This document shows, piece after piece, positions 27,664 through 38,795 of a stretch of DNA of 64,000 nucleotides (its first letter is position 1; each line of letters starts with the position of its first letter). A program made the translations under genes and the position numbers. Origin of the DNA: Camarhynchus parvulus (lineage: Eukaryota > Chordata > Aves > Passeriformes > Thraupidae); contig NC_044573.1 in the NCBI RefSeq assembly GCF_901933205.1, positions 84,960,546 to 85,024,545 of the forward strand, read 5' to 3'. The notes under the pieces were generated by a model. It did not search any database and was not told where the DNA came from. It saw only the letters and a list, made by a program, of their open reading frames with translations.

Positions 27664-27755
27664 GAAGAGAAGAGAAGAGAAGAGAAGAGAAGAGAAGAGA
27701 AGAGAAGAGAAGAGAAGAGAAGAGAAGAGAAGAGAAGAGAAGAGAAGAGAAGAGA
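27664..27755. repeat. (AGAGA)n pentanucleotide microsatellite
   Basis: A pure array of a GAAGA/AGAGA pentamer runs for 92 bases, about 18 copies, with no interruption I can see. All purines are on the plus strand, so triplex-type structures are possible. Because five is not a multiple of three, the array stays open in every phase and creates ORFs on both strands: 27617-27844 plus, with an RREEK repeat, and 27595-27780 minus, with an SSLLF repeat. Neither is a gene. The purity suggests a young, length-variable locus. Confidence 0.97.
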
Positions 27756-29330
27756 TGCTACTGCAGGACTTCATGCCCACTGATACTCGTGGCAGAACAC
27801 GTACCTGTGTGCAGATCTACCCTCTCCAGCTGCGCAGAGACTAGAGTGACCTGATTTAAATCTCTTTGAGTGTAAAACTTGGTTTTAGACAGGGCCATAT
27901 AAGCAGCTAGGCAAAAGTAAGCACTAACCTCCTGAAATGCTACTCACATCAAAAAGCAACAGTCTGAAAAATAATTCTTCCTTTAGCTCCAACAAAAAAA
28001 AAAAGCCTCAGCAATGTTTTTTTAAATCCAAGTTTAGCAACGTGACAAAGTGCCAAAGTCATGTGCAAGAGGTAAGAAACTAGCAATGAAACAAAATTCC
28101 AATAAACCACCACCAATGTGCATTTAATATCCATAATTTCAACTCAACAAATGTAGGAAGAAAAGCTTCCAGATCACCTTACACAGGGAACAATAGTCAT
28201 TATTCAAGTAATTTGTAAAAATGCTGGTAGACAGTACATAGGCACTAGGGATGGAAAAAAAATCACACTGGATTTAAACCTGTTAAAGTGAATTGGAAGT
28301 CTGTTTTTGTAAATTATAAAATTGAAATTTTGGACTGAAGAGCATGAAGGATGCCGTAAAATTGCTATTTCTTTCTGCAAATATTACAACTAATGAATCA
28401 GCTCAAGGTCTGAGTGATTTTTGTTCTCCCCAGGGTAGATGAAGCTTTGTTGACACATCAAGGGAAAGCTTGCAGGTACTTCATCTGTCTTTTCTGGTCC
28501 GTTAAGTCCCTGATATAAAATTCATAATGAAAAAAAATGTGGAAACAAATATCCTTTTGATTAGCGATTTATTTTCCTGAATTGATGCCTCCTCACTAAC
28601 TATGTAATCATTGATTAAATAAAAGCTACCAAGTTGAGACACGACTTAGTTATTAATAGCTTATGTTTTAAAAAACCATAAATTGCAACTACTGGGTAAT
28701 TTTTGAAATGTGTTAAGGATGTTGTTTTATTTTCTAATTTAAATTTACTTCCAGAGTAATTATAAGCTAACTAAAAGCTGTGTCCATATATTCTTTAAGA
28801 AATGTAGTTGGGATGGACAAGAAAAGCATGAAAGATTATATCTCTGCTGGTTTTACACTATGTTACTACCTATTGTCTTTAAATGTCTAGGTGTTTATAT
28901 AATTTAAAGCATATTTAAGGTGTATGGATGTCTATTTCTTCTATTCTGATGTAAAGAACAAAAAAAAAAATGTAGACAATTCAGGACTTAGGCAACAAGA
29001 GGATTTAAAGATGAAGTCTCAAAATGCTATTTCCAACTCCAGCACGGAGCACATACCAACAAAAATTGTGAAAAGACTAACAGGAAGCCAGGGGGCAGGG
29101 ATGAATCTCTATTTCAGAAACAAGTTCTACAGCAGCACAGAGGGTGTTGTCTGGTCAAGGGACATTCAGTTTCCCATTTTTTAGCTCAGCTTCATTTTAT
29201 TCTGTCTTCCCACCTCTTAATGGAGCTATTTTTTTTAACACAGTGAAACTGTGTAATAAAAATTGCAACATTCATAAAGCAATAGCCATATAGAAACACA
29301 TATATATACATCAAACTTTTATATATATAT
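27756..29330. other. AT-rich noncoding DNA, no gene seen
   Basis: No repeat family or gene recognised. The ORF at 28924-29184 (86 codons, plus) has no familiar motif and begins in an A-rich tract. Confidence 0.55.
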
Positions 29331-29394
29331 ATGTCAGCCTTTTACATATATACATATATATTTACATATATATATATATGTAAAAGGCTGATAT
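29331..29394. repeat. AT-rich hairpin with 22-bp arms
   Basis: Arms 29331-29352 and 29373-29394 are reverse complements except for one G/T pair, with a 20-base TA-rich loop. The distinctive part is CAGCCTTTTACATATATA against TATATATGTAAAAGGCTG. It sits beside a (TA)n stretch (about 29300-29332). It could be an extruding palindrome or a very short terminal-inverted-repeat remnant. Confidence 0.85.
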
Positions 29395-32229
29395 TAAAAA
29401 AAAAGTTGCAGAAGTCTGGTAGAAGGCTGTTGGTTTTAAAGCATCCACACAAAACCTTGAGAAGCCCTTAAGTTAGAGGGGTATTTGAGTTATAGAAACA
29501 ACCTGGCCTTTTCAGGGATTTGCCAGTATTTATTGGCACTTCAAATGACATTTATACTGATAACTGAAAAGCTAAATACCTGAAGCTGTCAATGGAGCAG
29601 TTATGAGGACAGCGCCTGATGACAGAATACTATGAATTACCATAGCTTCACTGTAAAATTCAGGATCCCGTGATGATAACACTAAAAACCTGTTAAGTCT
29701 CTGTAGTCAATTCATAGAAACTATTCACTTAAAATACCTTTCTCCAACTAATTACAAAACTAACTTGTTTGATATTATTTAGTCCACAATGATTCTTCCA
29801 CAAAGCCTTAATGAGCAAATCACCACTGCGACAAATTCCAACCGTTAATCTTTAGGTTTCTCATCTCAAATTTATAGAATGTTTTGCAATCTTAATAATT
29901 TTTAAAGTTTTAAATTATTTTTATTTACATTTCATAATTTAACTGCAATTAATACACTTGATAAATTTATTTTCAAAAATATTTAAAGCTTTGCAAATTA
30001 AAAATATTTATATTTGCAATTCTTAATACTAAATTCACAATCTAAGCCTACATCTGATGTAGGTCCCATGTTAGTGAAGGATCACTTTCAGCATGTTCAT
30101 GGCTTGACATCAGCTGGCAGAGGATTGATTCAGACTGCTACACACCAGCATGTAACAGAGGGAACTCCAAAATTCTCCTCTTCCACAAGACAGTAGCTTT
30201 TTAAAATAATTTTACTTGAGAGTTTATTAACTAAAAATCATTATTTTAAAAATGAAAACCACTCTTAATTATATTATTAAAATGAGGTAAACTAAGCCAT
30301 GTTTTACATTCTGAAAAGTGTGCCATTTGCACATGTCAAGAATGAAACTCCTTTTTTAAATATTCACAAAAGCACTACAGACAACTGCAATGTCTTTTTT
30401 AATTTTTCCATCATGAAGGAAGACTAGCAAGTAAGCCAAGCAATTCCTTGCAAATTCTTCATCGTTACACATTAAGAAGCTTTTTTTCCCTAAAGGTGTA
30501 TTTTTATTTTACTATATCTCAAGAAAATAAAATGACTATATGTGCATTCAGACTAGAGTTTATGGTTTGAAAATGACAGCCAAACAGCAAAAATGTTTGA
30601 ATAGTGGAAACACATTTACAAGAAATTCATTGATCATGTACGTACATACACCAATTAGCTAACACTATTTCTTTCATGTATTTTTTAATTACTGGAAAAA
30701 ATTCTCTACCATGAAAATCAGGTATGTTCTTCCACCTCGTGTTTTTCTAGATTACTGTAAACTGAGCATAAACTAATGCAATTTTACTTCAGCTAAAAGC
30801 TTTTTCCTAATAAATTATATGTCTCACTTTTATTTTCCGTGTTTCTCCATTTTCTTGAGGTTTGCAAAGGGAAATTCCACAGTAATGGAAGCATGCCTGT
30901 CCTTGTGTTTTCTCCAGGAAGAACCAGATTTCTGAAGCAAGTATCTGCTCCATACAATTTCAAAACCCACAGTTGTTTGGATTCAGAAATTTCATAGGTC
31001 TCAGTAATAGAATTCCATAAGTTGACAAAAGCAGGATTTTAGCCAGGCACTGGCAATCAGAGTCAATAAAAATCATGGCCCAGAAATTTTTTCCTCTTCT
31101 TCACAATTTAAAAACCCGTCTAGTAAAAACTCTTTCTTTCTTGAAAGAAAAATAAAACAAAATGTGCTGAGCTGCTGCTATGGTTTCAGCAATAGAAGCT
31201 ATACTGTCTAAATTACTGGATAAGCCCTTAATCAATCAATTCATTTCAACCAGAAGAAAAGCAATCTTCCACCCACAACATCTGGGGTGTGGGTTTTTTT
31301 TCATTTTTTCCCAAATGCAAGCACATTAAGATGTAATACAGTACTTGCCATGCTAGAATTGGAAGAAGAAAAATTATTTATGTTTTTCCTTTGTACCAGA
31401 AAGATGAAAAAGAAATACAGCTGATGAGGAGGCAATAAGAATTAACAATGAATACTTATGCACATATTTGCTACCAGCAAAGTTCTCACATCAAGGAATA
31501 ATATGGAAAATAAGGAAGAGACAAAATTCATTGTCAGTGATAATGAAAAATATGTTAATAATGCTAATCTTGTGTATTAATGATAGATTAAAAATTTTTC
31601 ACATAATAGGGTTTTTCACATAACTGAGTTAGTTCAATCCTTTTTGTTCTTTAAAAGAGGCACATCCATTCACCTACCAATAATGTTTCATCCAGCAGTG
31701 CAAATGCTGTTTCACTTTGCTTTTTCTATATTAATTATGTGCAGTTCAAGAAAAATGTAACACCCACACAGTATTTGCCCTGCTGATTAAATAATATCCC
31801 ATGTTTAACAAATTGCTCAGATTTCTAGATAAATCAGAAAGAAACCACAGGCAAGACTGTTTACACTTGCTTTCTCTGTAGGGTTGCTAAACAAAAACAC
31901 CTGCAACAAGAACAAGAGATTTTATTGACCCAGTCTGACACAACAAAGCATAACGTCAGCTCTAACAGACAATTTAAAATCTAACACAAACATAAAAGAG
32001 AAGCAAAAGCAATTTAATCTTAAAAAAACACACAAAAATATGGTAAAAAATGAAAATGACTTTTCCTTCCATCAGCTGTATCTAGCTAGGTGAGGAAGGA
32101 AGGCATCTGAAACCTCAATAATTTCCATGTCCCCTGTCAATAGGTTCCCTTCCTCATATGCCAGCATGTCCACCTTTTTCCCTTAGTCTTCCTTCCACTG
32201 TACATCTATAAACCTGTCTTGTTTTTTTT
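29395..32229. other. AT-rich noncoding DNA, no gene seen
   Basis: I see no gene or nameable repeat. Long A/T-biased stretches occur around 29880-30010. A 60-codon ORF at 30014-30196 is unrecognised. Confidence 0.55.
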
Positions 32230-33110
32230 TATGAACACTCTCCAGACTCAACTCCAAGAGGGATTTGGCTTTCCTAAGCCCAGCCCTGCATGCTCAGATG
32301 GCACCTCTACAGTCATCCTGGGTCCCCCAACCTTGTTCCCACCTCTGGCATCCTTTTTCTGTACAGAGCATGTTCCAGAGCCCTTGTTCATCTGTGCAGA
32401 TCTCCTGCCATGTTTCGTCTGACCTCCTGCTTATCGGGGTAGGCCACTGCTGAGCCCAGAGGAGCCAATCCTTGAAACTTGATCAGCTCTCCTGCAGCCT
32501 TATTCTTTCCATGGTCACATTCCATGCCATTCATTCAAGCTGAGCAAGCCAAGTCTGCTCATCCTATGTTCAGGTTTGGGATCCTGCTATTTCTCTTTCT
32601 CCTCAATAGTCTGAACTCCACTACCCTGTGTTTGCTGCAGCCAAGACCCTCATAATCCTGACTAGCTCTTTGAAAAGTGTGTAGTTTATTAGAGTATCTT
32701 CCTTCCTCAGCTTCTTGGGCATTTTAGGCATTAGGAAGTTCTCATCACAGGACTGCAGAAGCCAGGATTGCTTGATCTCTTGCTTTTCCAGCAATTATAA
32801 GGACAATTTAAGTCACCCATGATGATCAGGGTCTGAAAACACACCGTTTTCTCAAATTACCTGAAGAAAGGCTCGTCTGCTTCTTCCTGTTGAGGCAGCC
32901 TGTAGCAGACATGTACAATAATGTTGTCTATACCAGTCACCCACTATCTTAATCCATAAGCTCTCATGTGGCCCATCATTCATCCCCACCTGCTTTCTCA
33001 CATTAACAACAACTCCCACTCCTCACATTCCTTCCTAGTTTTGCCTTCCTAGTGGAGTTTCCATCCATTCATTTCAGCATGCCAGTCATGGAATCAATAA
33101 AGATTTTTTT
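32230..33110. mobile_element. Degenerate dispersed repeat, family unassigned
   Basis: The texture changes abruptly to C/T-rich, less AT-biased sequence. Landmarks such as GTCACCCATGATGATCAGGG, GAGGCAGCCTGTAGCAGACA, ATAAGCTCTCATGTGGC and CAACTCCCACTCCTC resemble a dispersed repeat I remember from many bird genomes, but I cannot assign it to a LINE or an endogenous-retrovirus internal region. It is badly decayed, with stops in all frames over its length. The ORFs at 32219-32453 lie at its left edge and are not convincing genes. Only the part from about 32780 rightwards matches well, so the left limit is uncertain. Confidence 0.45.
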
Positions 33111-33594
33111 TTAATGTAAAGGTCTTATTTAGATAAATTTAGGAGATAGTGTAAATTATACAAGTGCTCAGACTGCATCATAAAAATATTCTTCCAAACG
33201 TTTAAGCCATTAATTACGACATTTTAACAGAAGGAGGTGGAAGCCAATACCATCTGGATTCAGGACATTAACTACCTCTGTGGTGTGTTATATTTTTATT
33301 CTAAACGATGCATAAAAACAGAATTAATTGAAAGGACAAAAATTTCATTTGAATTACTTTCACCAAGATAACAAAAGTTTCCATATTTTTGTGACACTTC
33401 TCACAAAGGCAGTCATGAGAGCATGAACCAAATTCAATGCTGCCAAAGTGTATGACTTTGGATAATGAGAGGTATCCCATCCTGGAACTGCATTCCCTGG
33501 AATGTGGTGGAAATAATGTGTTAAAGCAGAGCCTTCATAAACCCTTCTTAAAAGGATAAATTGAGGATTAGGAAATATCTGTATACTAAATTTG
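33111..33594. other. AT-rich unique DNA between repeats
   Basis: No feature seen. This is ordinary AT-rich sequence separating the unassigned repeat from the LTR-like block. Confidence 0.5.
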
Positions 33595-34380
33595 TAAGTG
33601 TGGTCTCCCCACTCTCCTTAACCTGACCAGTATGTCCTGTAACCCTGCTTAAGCAGTAACTAGAAGTGTGGTCATAATGGACGAGTCTGGTTTGATGGCT
33701 GCATCCAGCTCAAAGTGGGGGTATTTGGATAATAAGACAATAAGCAGCCAAGGGCTAACTTGAGCAATGTGCCCACCTAACCACGCTGCTGGTTAATGTC
33801 CAACTCCAGCCAAGTTTGGAAGAAACTAACATCTGTAGTCAGTTTGCAAATAAGACTGTAAGTCAATCATCACACTCCATAAATAGTGGGCAGCCCAAGG
33901 CCCGCTGAGCTTTCCTGCATGGCAGCAGCTGCATGCCAGGATCTCCCCTTCAGCAGAAATACCTCTCAAGGTTATTCCTTGAGGCTGAGAGAAGCCTTAT
34001 CATGTCAGATACTCAGTAAGTGAATTGGGAGTAAGTGCACTGAAACTTTAAATTATTAGATAAGTGGCATAAAGGACAGATTGTATATAATTCTATACTA
34101 ATATAATCCTTTAGATCTATACAAATGACTAAGCCTGGGACTAAGTCTGGATCCAGCTACATATAAACTCTCCTCTGAGAAGGAGTTGAGAACACAAGGG
34201 GGTCTTTTTTGAACCTCATGACTCAGTGGGAGAGCCTCCCTATCATTTTTTCTGACCCTGTCCTCCATGCAGTAAATAACCAAGTGTACCTTGTGTCTAT
34301 TTCACAGGAGTTACAAAAGTCACCACTAGAACCACTTTGGGGTGTAGAAAAGTGGAATTTACCTTACGGATTACTGAGGT
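33595..34380 (+). mobile_element. Probable LTR of an endogenous retrovirus-like element
   Basis: This block has LTR-like organisation on the plus strand. A TATA-like CCATAAATAG at about 33878-33887 is followed by GCTGAGCTTTCCTGCATGG and CCAGGATCTCCCCTTC, then CTCAAGGTTATTCC and TTGAGGCTGAGAGAAGCC. Further on, an AGTAAATAAC near 34270 precedes GTGTACCTTGTG, as in a polyadenylation region. Composition is richer than the flanks. I remember similar sequence in songbird LTRs but could not fix the ends or find duplicated target sites. The family assignment is uncertain and no retroviral coding region adjoins. Confidence 0.45.
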
Positions 34381-35500
34381 AGGTCCTTCCCAGAACTTTA
34401 TAAATCTCTGTAGTCTTTTCCTGAGTCTTGTTTTATTCTTGTATTAAGCATAGAAAGTGGTTATGCTAGGACAAGGCCCAGCACAGCAACAGGTTGAAAC
34501 AAAGTAGTTTGGAATGTGTAGTTTCCCTGAATTGTGATTTCCCCAGCTATTTCCAAAGTCACAGAGATGGACCTGCGGCAACTCAGGACATGCACAAAAA
34601 ATTACACTCTGGAAAAAGTGATAGTATTCCATAGACAATAACTTTTGTTTGTTTGTTCAGAGTTTTATACATTTTCTGATGCATAGCAACTCAATAATTT
34701 TATTAGCATCATCTAGAAAAGGAATAACCCACATGGTTCATGTTCTGTAAGATACAGTTCTCTCCATTTTGCTATACTCTACTGCCACGAATACATGCAA
34801 GCCTGTAGACAAACATTGTTTATATACTTAGAGCTTGCATTCTTGTTAGGCACAAAACTGGCCTAAATTGAAAAGCTAAATCTAATTAGGAAACAGAAAT
34901 TAAGTATTCTTCCTCCTAAGTCCCTTGACAGGTCTGATTTAATAGTTATTCTTAGAACATGCCTCACTAGGGATTTGGTTGCCGCCACTTATCATTTCTA
35001 CTAATTGCCATGGTGGTCAAACCTATATTTTGTAAAAGACTGCAAAAAACACCAGCAACTGCAACAGTCTACACTCTACAATGGATACTGAGCTAAGGGC
35101 TAAAGATATATGAAGGACCTAAGGGTATTCTGGGAAGCACATTGATCTAATAATTAGGGAATCCAGGTTTAGGTTGTAGTTCCTATCTCAAAGATTTTTG
35201 ATTCACCCACTGAAGGTTTGATATAAAATTAATCAGTCCTATGAGCAGGGATTGGAAAGCTCATTTTCAAGGTCCTCATGGCAGTGTTATAAAATATACA
35301 CTAGAGTTGTGTTTCTTCTTTCTTGCATCCTTCATTGCTCACTGAAGTTGGAACGCTGGGCAGCGGCAAACTTCAGCAGAAGTAGCATGTGTCTCTATTT
35401 CAAATGGCCACAGAGATAAAATCAAATTCCTCAGAAATAAGAAGTATAAGTTTTGACAGCCTTAAGCAGATAAGAAACAGACTCTGGATTTCCCATTACA
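34381..35500. other. Unassigned DNA between two LTR-like elements
   Basis: No gene or clear repeat. A moderately GC-richer bit at 34440-34600 carries a minus-strand ORF (34444-34638) that I do not recognise. The 8-base word CCATTACA at 35493-35500 is the likely left target-site copy of the next element. Confidence 0.45.
35493..35500. repeat. Left copy of putative target-site duplication
   Basis: CCATTACA is repeated exactly at the far side of the LTR. LTR retroelements usually duplicate 4-6 bp, so the inner six bases (ATTACA) may be the true duplication and the other two a coincidence. Confidence 0.5.
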
Positions 35501-36040
35501 GTGGGTTTACCAGCAGCAGGCAGCTAAGCTTGAAATTCGGCTGCTCACTCACTTCCCTCAGGCCCATCAGGATGTGGTAAGAGGAATGGAAGTATAAAAG
35601 CAAGAAGACTTGGGTATAAAGATAACCACTGATAAAAATGAAGGATTGGTAGAAGAAGGAGAGAGAAATAAAACAAGTGATACACAGGCACTCACCATGT
35701 CCCACAACCAGACTGATATCCATCTAGTGTCTGAGAAAATGATGGCTAACAACACTAGACTCCACTGTGCTGCATGTTATTGCTGAACTTGGCTTTCTAT
35801 GGTGTGGAATATCTCTTTGGTTAGTTCAGGTCATCAGCCTGGTTTTGTTCCCTCATAATGTGCTCTGCACACTTCAATTGTTCACCAAGGGACAAAGTGA
35901 GAAAAAGAGATGGCCTTGACATCCTGCACACTGTTAGGCAAGAATTAAAACACTCATATTACCAACACTGTTTTAGCTCCAAATCTAAACCAGCACTATC
36001 TGAGCTGCTATGGAGAAAATCAACTCCATCCCAGCCAAAT
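35501..36040 (-). mobile_element. Nearly complete solo LTR (avian ERV), decayed
   Basis: From left to right the plus strand shows GTGGGTTTACCAGCAGCAGG, CAGCTAAGC, CTGCTCACTCACTTCCC, AAACAAGTGATACACAG, CTATGGTGTGGAATATCTCT, TTGGTTAGTTCAGGTCA, CAACACTGTTTTAGCTCCAA, TATGGAGAAAATCAACTCC and ATCCCAGCCAAA. These match, in order and spacing, the reverse complement of a common bird LTR. The family's promoter runs toward the minus strand, hence the strand given. The block is bounded by the same 8-mer, CCATTACA, at 35493-35500 and 36041-36048, a plausible target-site duplication. The canonical terminal TG is eroded at the left end. No internal coding region is present. Short ORFs inside are incidental. 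Confidence 0.8.
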
Positions 36041-36048
36041 CCATTACA
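36041..36048. repeat. Right copy of putative target-site duplication
   Basis: Exact CCATTACA match to 35493-35500, immediately after the LTR's last recognisable word. Confidence 0.5.
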
Positions 36049-37100
36049 CCCATTTATAGAGTAAAACCTCAGACAGCTGGCAGCATGAAGGACAGAGAAA
36101 ACAAAACTACCTTCATCCTTTGGAGGAAGAGAATAAGTAACAGAGGATTCTGAGGTAAAAAAATTAGTGAGTGCGAAGACGGAAAATCTGCAGACTTGCA
36201 GGTCACTATATTTTAGATATCCTTATTGATTTTGGCTATATTTTTTCATTTTGTTGGCACCCTTGTATGCAAGAGAACTTGTATCTAACAAATATTTGGA
36301 AATCAGGAACTGAAGTGACAATTTTTTCATCTGACTTTGTGACAGTGACTGTAAGTGGAAATTATGACACTGCAGTTAGCAAATGGAATGACTGAATTAA
36401 AAAGTGAAAATTTCTTTCTACCTGATGTACTTCCTAAGGTGTGAGGGCAAAGTTCTCAAATGGGGAGCTTCTCTACCTTCACTGAACCAAATCTCCAACT
36501 GACAAACCTTATGCCACGGCCAGGGCTGACAGGTGGGCACCAAGGGGTAGAGACATACAGACACTGTAAGGGTGGACTTAAGAAAGGCTGGAGATGGAGA
36601 GGTCAGATGGCAGGATGACTTACCTATCAAGAATGAATGAATTTCATAATAAAAAATAATCACACTGATTACTGTGAAATTATTCATATGTGACAAATTA
36701 CCAGTAAGTTTTTTTTGTTATCAAGCCATTTCTACAAATTAAAATTCTGACATTTTAAACAAAGGATTTAATCAGAACTTTTAGCATGATGCGGCAAAAG
36801 TTGTCTTCTTTCCTGTAATACTGAACTCTCTTTGATCTTCTTTAAACCAGCTCTTGACACGAAGGGGTAGATCAGAATGTATTAAAAGGTAGTGTGGACC
36901 AGAGAGTCAGTATTCTGCTGTAATAAGTATCTTGGTGAAAGATTGTGAAGTAATATTTTGAGGTTACTTTTGGGTTGATTATCTGCCTGCCTATCCAACT
37001 TCCCAAAGGGAAACTCACCCTAATGCACAGCAAACTCTCATCTCAAAATATACCAGTAATAACCAAAAATACATGAGAAAGGCTTAGACACTCCATGTTC
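36049..37100. other. Noncoding DNA, no gene seen
   Basis: No recognised gene or repeat. A GC-richer patch at about 36440-36620 has a minus-strand 92-codon ORF (36418-36696) without familiar motifs. Confidence 0.5.
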
Positions 37101-37104
37101 TACA

Positions 37105-37200
37105 GAACATCTATTGAAGCAGACAGAAGCTGAATGACTTGCCCAAGGCTGCGCAGGAAGCCTGTGATAACTGAATCAAGACTTGGCTGTAATGCTTTTT
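37105..37200 (+). mobile_element. MIR-like ancient SINE fragment
   Basis: The core word ATGACTTGCCCAAGGCTGCG, followed by CAGGAAGCCTGTGATAAC and TGAATCAAGACTTGG, matches the conserved core of MIR-type SINEs (TGACTTGCCCAAGGTCACACAG, then a G-rich segment and a GAACC-like segment). MIR relatives are old and shared across amniotes, which fits the poor preservation. Only the core is visible. The tRNA-like head and LINE-derived tail are not clear. The overlapping ORFs at 37134-37382 and 37176-37361 are therefore suspect. Confidence 0.6.
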
Positions 37201-38560
37201 TCTACATTGTGAGTCCACTTGCAAATTCCTTGAGAGACAGAATGACTTCCTTGGGGACTCAGCCTACCTTCTGCCTCTCCAGACTGCCAGAGCTGACCAG
37301 CTGCAGGAATCAGTACACCTCCTGGGAGACAAAGTGCTTGAGGGATTTGAACTTCCTCCAACTCAGTGAGAGTTGGAATTAATGTGAATTACTGTGAAAT
37401 AAGGATGCAATCTGTCGGTCAGTGTGTACACATAAATCTCACAAGCAAGGATACACATTTTATAAACGTAAAGACTTGATGACTTTCTTCATATTACTCC
37501 CTACCAATTTTGCCTGATATGAAAAACATAATAATTATATAATTGTTTGACAGAAATATATATGTTATTTATTTTAGCAGAGAAAATTAAATTTATAATT
37601 TTTATAAACTGATACAGGAAGCATTTCAAACAGTCCTACCATATACACTCTGCATTATTAACCACTTGAATTCTGGATAAGTTTCAGGTTAAAATATGCA
37701 AAGATAGGAAAAGAAACCTCAATTTTTTATTTCACAATCTATATTCCATGTAAAAAGCCCCTTTTTTAACACAAAAAGCTTTCTAATATTTGGTACTGTA
37801 ATAGTTCTAGTGCAGTCATGAGAAAATTCTATTTTCAAAACACATTTCAAGACACATGTGAGGAAATATACAATGGCTAGGTATTGGAGAATTTTGACTT
37901 TTTACTCAAACTCTGAATGTTGTAAAGTAAATCAATTCTTTTTGAAATCAGGAATCTGAAAGTACAAAGAAGACAGTAAGAGTGGCTGTATATCAGGCTG
38001 CTTTCTGCGACCAGATGGACACAAAGAAGCACACGCTTAGCTAACAGATATTATTTCTATTGCTAAAGAATACATAAAAAAGCAAAACTAAGGAGAAGTG
38101 GCCTCCAGCATGAAAATATGAAAATTAAAGGAAAAAGTAAGCCTTTCAAGAGACAGAAAAATAGAATATAGTGACAGGCTTACAAAACCTGTTCTGGCCT
38201 GCTTGCACATAAGCTTCTGATCAGAGGCTGAAGGAAATAGAAGCACTTGAAAAAGCAATCTTTAATCAATACTGAGAAATCATCAAAAGCAGCTCTACTT
38301 GTCTCACAAGAAATATAACCATATCTGAAATAAACAAAGTCCCCCAAGGCAGTCTTCATATAGGAAAACAATCCATCTGTAACACCTCTGTCATCTCACT
38401 ATGGTATGTCATAGTCACAGAAAGATCACTGGAAAACCACATGCTCTCCATTGCACACGTGTGACCCAGAATGCTAGAAAAATGGTGATCAGTTTTGAAG
38501 TGTGTGAAGAAGCAAAGACCAAAGAGAGAAAAAGAACAACGAATATTCAGAGTTAACAGA
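37201..38560. other. AT-rich noncoding DNA, no gene seen
   Basis: No repeat or gene recognised beyond short A/T runs. Confidence 0.5.
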
Positions 38561-38566
38561 TATCAA

Positions 38567-38795
38567 AGTAAAAAAAAAAACAACAAACCCCAAAAAGCCA
38601 AAATAAAACCCACAAATAAACAACCACAACAAAAACCACAAAGAAACCCAAAAAAACAACAGAGAACCACAGTAGAATATAAACAAATACACACAAAAAA
38701 ACCCAACAAAGAATCCCCAACAGAGAAACAAAACACAAAAAACCCAAAAACCAAGCAAAGCCAATCAACCAAGCAAGCAAAACAAAACTCCCAGA
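38567..38795. repeat. A/C-rich low-complexity block
   Basis: About 230 plus-strand bases are almost only A and C (words such as AACCC, AAACAAAC, CAACAA), so the minus strand is G/T-rich like the 9.3 kb block. Few stop codons can form, which explains four overlapping ORFs of 82-115 codons on both strands (38489-38858) with K/Q/N/P-rich or F/W/G/V-rich products. I do not call any of them a gene. The G runs on the minus strand are only 2-3 long, so quadruplex potential is weaker than at 9.3 kb. Confidence 0.85.

Noticed and set aside
27595..27844. ORFs encoding RREEK or SSLLF repeats
   Set aside because: Pure by-products of the pentanucleotide array, open in all frames.
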